Below, piece after piece: positions 1 to 5,608 of a stretch of 5,608 bases of DNA. The notes beneath the pieces are model-generated. The model worked only from the letters and a program-made list of their open reading frames with translations, ran no database searches and was not told where the DNA came from. How positions within the stretch are numbered: position 1 is the stretch's first letter; each line of letters begins with the position of its first letter. The stretch covers positions 1-5,608 of the forward strand of contig CAMPHU010000282.1 of the NCBI GenBank assembly GCA_946886065.1. The letters are read 5' to 3'. Source of the DNA: an uncultured Massilia sp. Lineage in GTDB: Bacteria > Pseudomonadota > Gammaproteobacteria > Burkholderiales > Burkholderiaceae. Made by a program: the position numbers and the translations under genes.

Positions 1-3000
1 TGATGCGCAGCTTGTCCTGGCCGGCCAGCTTGATGTGGCGGTTCTTCTGGATCAGGGTGATGATCTTGATCGGGTCGATCGGCGGCTTTTCCATGAACTG
101 CATGTTCACGGCTTCGCTGTGGGCGTCGATCTTGACGATGCCGACCGTTTTCGCGGCGATGCGCAGGCGGTGGGTCTCGATGAGCGCGCGCACCGGGTCC
201 GGCATCTTGCCGAAGCGGTCGATCAGCTCCTCCTGCATGTCGTCGATGCGGTTCGGGGTCTCGCAGTTGGCAAGGCGCTTGTAGATCGACAGGCGTTCAT
301 GGACGTCGCCGCAGTAGTCGGACGGCAGCAGGGCCGGCACGTGCAGGTTGATCTCGGTGGTCGAGGACAGCGGCGCGGCCAGGTCGGGCTCCTTACCGGC
401 CTTGAGCGAGCGCACCGCCTCGTTCAGCATGTCGGAATACAGCTGGAAGCCGACTTCGAGCATTTCGCCGGACTGGTTCTCGCCGAGCACTTCGCCGGCG
501 CCGCGGATCTCCAGGTCGTGCATGGCCAGGTAGAAGCCGCTGCCCAGTTCTTCCATCGCCTGGATCGCGTCCAGGCGGCGCTGCGCCTGCTTGGTCAGGC
601 TCATCACGTCGTTGACCAGCAGGTAGGCGTAGGCCTGGTGGTGCGAGCGGCCGACGCGCCCGCGCAGCTGGTGCAGCTGGGCCAGGCCGAACTTGTCGGC
701 GCGGTGCATGATGATCGTGTTCGCGGTCGGCACGTCGATGCCGGTCTCGATGATGGTCGTGCACAGCAGGATGTTGAAGCGCTGCGCGACGAAGTCGCGC
801 ATCACCTTTTCCAGGTCGCGCTCGTGCATCTGGCCGTGGGCCACGCCGATGCGCGCTTCCGGCAGCAGCTCCTCGAGCATGGCGCGGCGATTTTCAATCG
901 TCTCGACCTCGTTGTGCAGGAAGTAGATCTGGCCGCCGCGCTTGAGTTCGCGCAGGCAGGCTTCACGGATCACCGAGCCGTCCTCGCTGCGCACGAAAGT
1001 CTTGATCGCCAGGCGCTTCTGCGGCGCGGTGGCGATGATCGAGAAGTCGCGCAGGCCTTCCAGGGCCATGCCCAGGGTGCGCGGGATCGGGGTCGCGGTC
1101 AGGGTCAGCACGTCGACTTCGGCGCGCAAGGCCTTCAGCGCCTCTTTCTGGCGCACGCCGAAGCGGTGTTCCTCGTCGATGATCACCAGGCCCAGGCGCT
1201 CGAACTTCACGTCCGGCGACAGCAGCTTGTGGGTGCCGATCACGATGTCGACGGTGCCGTCGGCCATGCCCTTGATGGCGTTGTTGACTTCCTTGCCGGT
1301 GCGGAAGCGCGACAGCTCGGCGATCTTCACCGGCCAGTCGGCGAAGCGGTCGGCGAAGGTCTGGGCGTGCTGCTCGGCCAGCAGGGTGGTCGGCGCCAGG
1401 ATCGCCACCTGCTTGCCGCCCATGACCGCGATGAAGGCCGCGCGCAAGGCCACCTCGGTCTTGCCGAAACCGACGTCGCCGCACACCAGGCGGTCCATCG
1501 GACGGCCCGAGGTCATGTCCTTGATGACGTTGTGGATCGCCTCCGCCTGGTCCGGCGTCTCGTCGAAACCGAAGCTGGTGGCGAAGTTCTCGTAGTCGAC
1601 GCTGGAGTATTCGAAGGAATGGCCCTGGCGCGCGGCGCGGCGCGCGTACAGGTTGAGCAGCTCGGCCGCGGTGTCGCGCACCTGCTCGGCCGCCTTGCGC
1701 TTGGCCTTTTCCCACTGGCCCGAGCCGAGCGCGTGCAGCGGCGCGTCTTCCGGCGAGCTGCCGGAATAGCGCGAGATCACATGCAGCTGCGACACCGGCA
1801 CATACAGCTTCGAGTCCTTGGCGTACTCCAGGTGCAGGAACTCGGTCTCGCCTTCGCCCAGGTCCATGCTCATCAGGCCCATGTAGCGCCCGATGCCGTG
1901 GTTGATGTGCACCACCGGGTCACCGATCTTCAGCTCCGACAGGTCGCGCACCATGGATTCGACCTGGCTGGTCGCTTCCTGCTTCTTCTTGCCGGCGCGC
2001 CGGCCCGAGCCCGCATACAGCTCGGTCTCGGTGACGAAGACCAGGTGGCCGCTGCCTTCGTCCAGCAGCTCGAAGCCGGCCTGCAGCGGCGCGACGCCCA
2101 GGGCCAGGCGCGCACTGGTCGCGCGCAGGCCCTCGAAGCCTTCGACCGGGGCCAGGTCCAGCTTGTATTCGGCGAAGTACTGCTGCAGGGTCTCGCGGCG
2201 GCCGGCCGAGTCGGCGCAGATCATCACGCGCGCGTCCTGGCGCAGCAGGTAGGAGCGCAGATTGCTCAGCGGGTCGTCCAGCCGGCGGTTGACGGCGATG
2301 TCGGGAATCGGCGCGCTCAGTTCCGAGGCCGGCGCGTTCGGCTCGCGCGCGATGGCCCAGCGCCCGTGCGGCTTGGCGCAGGTGAAGAACTGCTCGGCGC
2401 CCAGGAACAGCTCGCGCGGCTCCAGCAGCGGGCGCTCGCGGTCGCTCTTGAGGAAGCGGTAGCGCGACTCGGTGTCCAGCCAGAAGCGTTGGATCGCCGC
2501 GTCGATGTCGCCCACCAGGGCCAGCGGGGATTCCGCGGGCAGGTAGTCGAACAGGGTCGCCGTTTCGTCGAAGAACAGCGGCAGGTAGTATTCGATGCCG
2601 CTCGGAGCGATGCCGTTGCCGATGTCGCGGTACAGCGGCGAGCGGGTCGGGTCGCCCTCGAAGCGCTCGCGCCAGCGGCCGCGGAACGCGGTCCTGGAGG
2701 CCTCGTCCATCGGGAACTCGCGGCCCGGCAGCAGGCGCACTTCCTTGACCGGATACAGCGAGCGCTGGGTGTCGGCGTCGAAGGTGCGGATGGTGTCGAT
2801 CTCGTCGCCGAACAGGTCGAGGCGGTAGGGAAGGGCCGAACCCATCGGGAACAGGTCGATCAGGCCGCCGCGCACCGAGTATTCGCCCGGCGACATCACC
2901 TGCGACACGTGGGTGTAGCCGGCCAGGGTCAGCTGGGCCTTGAGCCGGGCTTCGTCGAGCTTCTCGCCCTGGCGGAAGAAGAAGGTGTAGGCCGCCAGGA

Positions 3001-3376
3001 AGGACGGGGGCGCCAGGCGCACCAGCGCCGTGGTGGCCGGAACCACCAGCACGTCGCACTGGCCGTTGCGGATCTCGTGCAGGGTCGCCAGGCGCTCGGA
3101 CACCAGGTCCTGGTGCGGCGAAAAGGCGTCGTAGGGCAGGGTTTCCCAGTCCGGCAGCAGGTGGCAGGACAGCTCGCCCTCCGCGAACCAGGGGATCTCG
3201 TCGAGCAGGCGCTGGCCGTCGCTGGCGTTCGCCACGATGACGGTAAGCATCTGCTGGTTCGCCTTGAGCGCGCGCGCGGCGACGGCGAGCGCGTACGCGT
3301 CCGAGGAACCGTGCAGGGCCGGCAGGACAAAACGTTGACCTGGTTTGGGGAGATGTTTCTTGAGATCGAAGGGCAT
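1..3376 (-). CDS. mfd: Transcription-repair coupling factor Mfd (3' end cut by the window edge)
   Basis: Mfd is a cytoplasmic DNA translocase that binds RNA polymerase stalled at a lesion, uses ATP to push it off the DNA and recruits UvrA for nucleotide excision repair. The protein starts MPFDLKKHLPKPGQRF, and 1125 codons are visible. E. coli Mfd has 1148 residues, so roughly 25 are missing past base 1. The N-terminal UvrB-like module carries LPDWETLPYDAFSPHQ around residues 74-89. The RNA polymerase-interaction region begins near D486 (DPVVHINHGIGRYMG). The translocase core has Walker A GDVGFGKTE (K639), the DEEH box at 734-737, TATPIPRTL, and RGRVGRSHHQ at 905-914, followed by the start of the C-terminal UvrA-binding-type domain. 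These motifs all fall in one frame, so no net frameshift is present. The ATG at 3376 fits the family N-terminus, but no Shine-Dalgarno precedes it. A TATAAT lies about 37 bases upstream. Identity is essentially certain. Confidence 0.98.
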   Translation of the reverse strand, partial: MPFDLKKHLPKPGQRFVLPALHGSSDAYALAVAARALKANQQMLTVIVANASDGQRLLDEIPWFAEGELSCHLLPDWETLPYDAFSPHQDLVSERLATLHEIRNGQCDVLVVPATTALVRLAPPSFLAAYTFFFRQGEKLDEARLKAQLTLAGYTHVSQVMSPGEYSVRGGLIDLFPMGSALPYRLDLFGDEIDTIRTFDADTQRSLYPVKEVRLLPGREFPMDEASRTAFRGRWRERFEGDPTRSPLYRDIGNGIAPSGIEYYLPLFFDETATLFDYLPAESPLALVGDIDAAIQRFWLDTESRYRFLKSDRERPLLEPRELFLGAEQFFTCAKPHGRWAIAREPNAPASELSAPIPDIAVNRRLDDPLSNLRSYLLRQDARVMICADSAGRRETLQQYFAEYKLDLAPVEGFEGLRATSARLALGVAPLQAGFELLDEGSGHLVFVTETELYAGSGRRAGKKKQEATSQVESMVRDLSELKIGDPVVHINHGIGRYMGLMSMDLGEGETEFLHLEYAKDSKLYVPVSQLHVISRYSGSSPEDAPLHALGSGQWEKAKRKAAEQVRDTAAELLNLYARRAARQGHSFEYSSVDYENFATSFGFDETPDQAEAIHNVIKDMTSGRPMDRLVCGDVGFGKTEVALRAAFIAVMGGKQVAILAPTTLLAEQHAQTFADRFADWPVKIAELSRFRTGKEVNNAIKGMADGTVDIVIGTHKLLSPDVKFERLGLVIIDEEHRFGVRQKEALKALRAEVDVLTLTATPIPRTLGMALEGLRDFSIIATAPQKRLAIKTFVRSEDGSVIREACLRELKRGGQIYFLHNEVETIENRRAMLEELLPEARIGVAHGQMHERDLEKVMRDFVAQRFNILLCTTIIETGIDVPTANTIIMHRADKFGLAQLHQLRGRVGRSHHQAYAYLLVNDVMSLTKQAQRRLDAIQAMEELGSGFYLAMHDLEIRGAGEVLGENQSGEMLEVGFQLYSDMLNEAVRSLKAGKEPDLAAPLSSTTEINLHVPALLPSDYCGDVHERLSIYKRLANCETPNRIDDMQEELIDRFGKMPDPVRALIETHRLRIAAKTVGIVKIDAHSEAVNMQFMEKPPIDPIKIITLIQKNRHIKLAGQDKLRI

Positions 3377-3412
3377 GCAGCGTGCAATGAAAGTCGCGAC
3401 GATGGGTCGTCC

Positions 3413-3418
3413 ATTATA
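3413..3418 (-). promoter_or_regulatory. Probable -10 box of an mfd promoter
   Basis: Reading the minus strand, CGACTATAATGGACG contains a perfect TATAAT. A transcript starting about 6-8 bases further on would have a leader of about 30 bases before the mfd ATG at 3376. The region 16-18 bases upstream of the box is GC-rich and shows no TTGACA-like -35, and there is no TGn extension, so the promoter may be weak or need an activator. A perfect TATAAT in such GC-rich DNA, placed just ahead of a gene, is unlikely to be chance. This is a visual call only. Confidence 0.55.
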
Positions 3419-3447
3419 GTCGAAGCGGCCATTCGCCGCCGTGGGCG

Positions 3448-3471
3448 GGCCAGGCTGCGGCTGGCCGTTTT
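3448..3471 (+). terminator. Weak hairpin with a short T run (possible plus-strand terminator)
   Basis: GGCCAG at 3448-3453 and CTGGCC at 3461-3466 form a perfect 6-bp stem with a 7-base loop, followed by G and TTTT on the plus strand. The orientation would stop plus-strand (antisense) transcripts leaving the mfd region; on the minus strand the stem has no following U run, so it would not terminate the nucleotidase transcript. With only four T residues and no plus-strand gene, it may be chance structure in GC-rich DNA. Confidence 0.2.
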
Positions 3472-3591
3472 CCTTGCCGGTTCAATATGCCGCCGCAAGC
3501 CGGCCGGAGGCATCGAACACCGCCTGTTCCCGCGCGGACCCGCGCATCCCGGAGAGGCGTAGCCGTCCGGCGGGTCAATCGCGGTTCGGCG

Positions 3592-4557
3592 TCAAGCAGC
3601 GATATCGGTGGCGGGATCGGCAAGGATGCGGCGGTTGGCGATGCCGAAAGGCACGTGGACCATGGGGATGGTGCCGCCCGGCGCGGCCTTCAGGTGGGTG
3701 AGCTGGTCGTCGAAGAAGATGTGGGGCCTGAATACCGACAGGACGCGCGCCTTCTCCATGCCGCCGAGGAAGAAGGTCTCGTCGGCCGAGACGCCCCAGC
3801 TCTTCAGCGTGGTCACCACGCGCTCGTGCGAGGGCGCGTTGCGGGCCGTGATGATGGCGATGCGCACGATCTTGCGGTAGCCGGGATCGCGGCGCTGGGC
3901 GCGGTCTTCCAGGCGCTGCATCATTGCCAGCTTCCGGAACAGGTCCGCCAGCGGCCCCGGCTGGTGCGGGCGCGCCACGTGCAGCCGCTCGTGGGCATGG
4001 AATTCGTCGAGGTCGTTGTTGCGCTTGAAGACGGTCTCGGATTCGTCGTCGGCCAGCACGCCGTCGAAGTCGAAGGCCACGCGCAGCTCCAGGTCGTCCT
4101 CGTCGTCGGCAATCCTGGAGGGCAGCACCAGGCCGGCCGGGTAATCCACGGCGATGGCGCTTTTGACGTCTTCCTCGTTCGCGCTCAGGAACAGCGAGGC
4201 ATTGAAGGCCGGCAGGTAGGCGTAGGGCGACTTGCCGTTCATGAAGGCGGCGCGCGAGATGTCCAGGCCGTAGTGGGCAATGGAGCGCATCACGCGCAGC
4301 CCGGTCTCGGGCGAATTACGCGAGAACAGCACCACTTCCACCGGCGACTGGCGCGGCAAGCACTTGTTGATGTTCAGGAAGCGCCGGATGAAAGGGAAGG
4401 CCACGCCCTTGCCGAGGATGACGTCGAGGTGGCGTTCCTGGTAGCCGCGGTAGGCGTCCGGGCCTTCCTCCAGGTAGACCTGGTGCGACTCCGACAGGTC
4501 GAACAGCGCGCTGGAGGCGACGCCGATCACGAGTTTCTGCTCGATCTGAAATGCCAT
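3592..4557 (-). CDS. Cytosolic 5'-nucleotidase, cN-I type (HAD-like phosphatase)
   Basis: This 321-residue protein probably dephosphorylates nucleoside 5'-monophosphates in the cytoplasm. The best-studied relatives, the animal cN-I enzymes, favour AMP and deoxynucleotides; the substrate here is unknown. The N-terminus KLVIGVASSALFDL (8-21), FSRNSPETGLRVMRSI (78-93) and LFLSANEEDV (122-131) are family signatures. The HAD catalytic set looks intact: motif I DFDGVLADDE with nucleophile D163 and D165, motif II T237 in IITARN, a candidate motif III lysine K269 in GGMEKA, and motif IV D283/D284 in FFDDQ. No signal peptide or membrane segment is seen. The frame stays open upstream to 4986, but the ATG at 4557 is preferred: it overlaps the HDOD stop as TGATG, has an AAGGA six bases upstream, and gives the family's normal N-terminus. 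Translation is therefore probably coupled to the HDOD gene. Family assignment is strong by motif recall; the physiological role is not established. Confidence 0.9.
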   Translation of the reverse strand: MAFQIEQKLVIGVASSALFDLSESHQVYLEEGPDAYRGYQERHLDVILGKGVAFPFIRRFLNINKCLPRQSPVEVVLFSRNSPETGLRVMRSIAHYGLDISRAAFMNGKSPYAYLPAFNASLFLSANEEDVKSAIAVDYPAGLVLPSRIADDEDDLELRVAFDFDGVLADDESETVFKRNNDLDEFHAHERLHVARPHQPGPLADLFRKLAMMQRLEDRAQRRDPGYRKIVRIAIITARNAPSHERVVTTLKSWGVSADETFFLGGMEKARVLSVFRPHIFFDDQLTHLKAAPGGTIPMVHVPFGIANRRILADPATDIAA

Positions 4558-5528
4558 CAGTCTTCCTTTTCCTGGAGGGCGTCGAATACCTGGCGTTCGC
4601 GCGGCGCCAGCGCGCCGGCGGCGCGCACGAAGCCCGGCTGGGCGGCGTCGGCCAGCAGGCGCAGCTTGGCGAGGCGGTCGCCTGCCGCCAATGCGCAGGC
4701 GAGGGGCGCGGCGGCGCCGGATCCCGCGATGGCCGCGGCCACGGAGGGCGGCAAGTCCCATTCGGCCGCGATGCGCGACGACAGCAGGCGCGACGCAGCC
4801 ACCAGCGCCGCCGCGAAGGCATCGTCGTCGGGCAGCACGCCGGGCAATGCATGGTCGGCCACGCGCAGGGCCACCACCAGCCCGACGTTGTGCATCAGCC
4901 CTGCCAGATAGGCCTCGAAAGGATCGGCGCCATGCAAGGGGGCGAGCAGCGAGGCGGCCATGGCGCTTTTCTCGGACTGGCTCCACAGGGGCGGGGCGAG
5001 ATGGCGCGCGAGCTGGCCGGGCTGCATGCTGATGACCGGGCGGAAGGCCACGCGCGCGAGCAGCATGCGCAAGCCGTTCTGGCCGAGCAGCAGCAGCGCG
5101 CCCTCGATGTTGCGCACTGGCGTGGCGGGGCGGTAATAAGGGCTGTTGACTTCACGGATCACTTCGGCGACCAGCACCGCGTCCTGGGACAGCTGGCGCG
5201 CCAGGTCGGCGGCGGAACTGGCTTCGTCGCGCAGGCCGCGCAGCAGTTGCGGAATCACGGCGGGCACGCGCGGCACCAGCCCGGCCGCCGCCTGCGGCTG
5301 CGCCGCCAGGCGCGCCAGCTCGTCGAGGAGCAGCGCGCCGCCCGGGACGGCGGCGGAGCAGGGGCCCGCCAGCCAGCGGTAGAAAGCCAGGTCCAGGTCC
5401 GGTGCGGCATCTTCGCCGCGTGGCGGGTTCGCAACGTCAACCGGCCCGGTGCATTGCGCGGAAGGGACTGGCGGCGCGGAGGCGTCGCCGCGCGCGCTCC
5501 CGAACAGGCGGGCAAGCCAGTTCTTCAT
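4557..5528 (-). CDS. HDOD-domain protein (putative signalling/regulatory protein)
   Basis: This 323-residue protein has an HDOD domain, a relative of HD phosphohydrolases that usually lacks catalytic residues and is found in bacterial signalling proteins, often as a scaffold or regulator. The domain spans roughly residues 83-275: LVPRVPAVIPQLL (84-96), a helix ending SQDAVLVAEVIREVNSPYY (114-132), GALLLLGQNGLRMLLA (143-158), GLMHNVGLVVAL (210-221) and EWDLPPSVAAAI (256-267). The position of the HD pair reads H213-N214 and there is no GYP motif, so cyclic-di-GMP hydrolysis is not expected. Residues 11-45 are a low-complexity Ala/Pro/Gly linker after a short basic-hydrophobic start (MKNWLARLFG), which might contact the membrane; no clear signal peptide is present. 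No other domain is seen. The ATG at 5528 is the only reasonable start, because an in-frame TAG lies at 5573-5571 with no ATG, GTG or TTG between. There is no Shine-Dalgarno. The stop overlaps the nucleotidase start. Specific function unknown. Confidence 0.88.
   Translation of the reverse strand: MKNWLARLFGSARGDASAPPVPSAQCTGPVDVANPPRGEDAAPDLDLAFYRWLAGPCSAAVPGGALLLDELARLAAQPQAAAGLVPRVPAVIPQLLRGLRDEASSAADLARQLSQDAVLVAEVIREVNSPYYRPATPVRNIEGALLLLGQNGLRMLLARVAFRPVISMQPGQLARHLAPPLWSQSEKSAMAASLLAPLHGADPFEAYLAGLMHNVGLVVALRVADHALPGVLPDDDAFAAALVAASRLLSSRIAAEWDLPPSVAAAIAGSGAAAPLACALAAGDRLAKLRLLADAAQPGFVRAAGALAPRERQVFDALQEKED
4564..4568 (-). promoter_or_regulatory. Ribosome binding site of the 5'-nucleotidase, inside the HDOD gene
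   Basis: AAGGA on the minus strand lies six bases before the nucleotidase ATG and sits within the last codons of the HDOD gene (…QEKED-stop). It is the clearest Shine-Dalgarno in the window. It decides the start at 4557 over upstream in-frame alternatives, and together with the TGATG overlap it supports coupled translation. Confidence 0.75.
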
Positions 5529-5569
5529 CGGCGGGCGGAGGTCGGATGGGTCGAGGCCATGAAGGCCAT
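5525..5569 (-). CDS. Possible 14-codon leader ORF overlapping the HDOD start
   Basis: On the minus strand MAFMASTHPTSARR ends in a TGA that overlaps the HDOD ATG as ATGA. A second in-frame ATG at 5560 would give an 11-residue version. The frame stays open upstream to the window edge, but those 13 codons (TTT, ATA, AAA, AGA and others) are rich in A/T-ending codons, unlike the genes here, so a longer upstream gene running into this point is less likely. The overlap could let ribosomes re-initiate on the HDOD gene, which has no Shine-Dalgarno. It may equally be chance. Confidence 0.2.
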   Translation of the reverse strand: MAFMASTHPTSARR

Positions 5570-5573
5570 TCTA
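5568..5573 (-). promoter_or_regulatory. Possible -10 box for the HDOD-nucleotidase pair
   Basis: TAGAAT on the minus strand matches five of six bases of TATAAT and lies about 40 bases before the HDOD ATG, below a locally A/T-rich stretch. No good -35 is seen at the usual 16-18 base spacing; the nearest TTGCGC is 22 bases away. The call is tentative and relies on composition and position. Confidence 0.25.
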
Positions 5574-5591
5574 CCCGAGCGTTGGCGTTTT

Positions 5592-5603
5592 ATTTGCGCA
5601 AAT
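5592..5603. repeat. 12-bp perfect palindrome ATTTGCGCAAAT upstream of the HDOD gene
   Basis: ATTTGCGCAAAT equals its own reverse complement and lies in the only A/T-rich stretch of the window, about 64-75 bases before the HDOD start and about 20 bases upstream of the TAGAAT box. Its symmetry and place suggest a binding site for a dimeric regulator. I cannot name the regulator, and only one copy is in view. Confidence 0.35.
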
Positions 5604-5608
5604 GGACA

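Larger units (their letters stand above)
3377..3591. other. Intergenic region between the 5'-nucleotidase and mfd
   Basis: These 215 bases separate the nucleotidase stop from the mfd start. They contain the mfd -10 candidate, the hairpin at 3448-3466 and a GC-only hairpin (GCGCG at 3532-3536, CGCGC at 3541-3545, loop of four). No hairpin followed by a T run is seen on the minus strand, so the upstream pair may read through into mfd or end by Rho. Short open frames crossing the region are out of frame with both genes and resemble no protein I recognise. Confidence 0.7.

Noticed and set aside
1920..3059. 379-codon minus-strand ORF
   Set aside because: It is in a different frame from mfd within the same DNA, is Arg/Pro/Gly-rich and shows no domain.
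3532..3545. GC-only hairpin as a terminator for the nucleotidase transcript
   Set aside because: The 5-bp stem has no T run after it on the minus strand, and such inverted repeats are common by chance at this GC content.
35..3562. Long plus-strand ORF as a real gene
   Set aside because: It lies opposite mfd, which is identified beyond doubt by its motifs, and its openness is explained by the absence of TTA, CTA and TCA codons in mfd. The product resembles no family I know.
3414..3623. 69-codon minus-strand ORF in the nucleotidase-mfd gap
   Set aside because: It begins out of frame inside the nucleotidase end, has no ribosome binding site, and its product is low-complexity with no recognisable feature.
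3487..4911. 474-codon plus-strand ORF as a real gene
   Set aside because: It is codon-aligned antisense to the 5'-nucleotidase and runs on into the HDOD gene; same composition artefact.
4558..4986. N-terminal extension of the 5'-nucleotidase to an upstream start at 4986
   Set aside because: The extra 143 residues are an Arg/Ala/Gly-rich out-of-frame reading of the HDOD gene, and the family N-terminus plus a good ribosome binding site mark 4557 as the start.
4557..5528. HDOD protein as an active HD-GYP cyclic-di-GMP phosphodiesterase
   Set aside because: The expected HD pair reads H213-N214 and no GYP motif is present; the sequence fits HDOD instead.

Overview
The window is GC-rich and densely coding. 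All supported genes lie on the minus strand, so transcription runs from high to low coordinates. Codon choice is strongly GC-biased, and the Mfd protein reads like a beta-proteobacterial one. My impression is an Oxalobacteraceae/Massilia-like member of the Burkholderiales. That is inferred from protein character and composition, not from a search.

Layout in order of transcription. (1) 5529-5608: a short upstream region with a 12-bp perfect palindrome, a weak -10-like box and a 14-codon open frame whose stop overlaps the next start. (2) 5528-4557: a 323-residue HDOD-domain protein, a putative signalling or regulatory protein. (3) 4557-3592: a 321-residue cytosolic 5'-nucleotidase of the cN-I type with an intact HAD-type catalytic set. 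Its ATG overlaps the HDOD stop (TGATG) and its Shine-Dalgarno lies inside the HDOD gene, so the two form a translationally coupled pair. (4) 3591-3377: a 215-bp intergenic region with a perfect TATAAT close to the next start and GC-rich hairpins, but no convincing terminator for the upstream pair. (5) 3376-1: mfd, the transcription-repair coupling factor, complete at its N-terminus and cut by the window edge about 25 codons before its expected end.

The HDOD-nucleotidase pair probably works together, for example in sensing or adjusting nucleotide monophosphate pools. This rests on gene overlap only. mfd appears to have its own promoter and is a housekeeping repair gene. The very long plus-strand open frames opposite mfd and the nucleotidase are composition artefacts. 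I found no mobile element, CRISPR array, RNA gene or clearly novel system; this looks like ordinary chromosomal backbone with a few small points worth checking.
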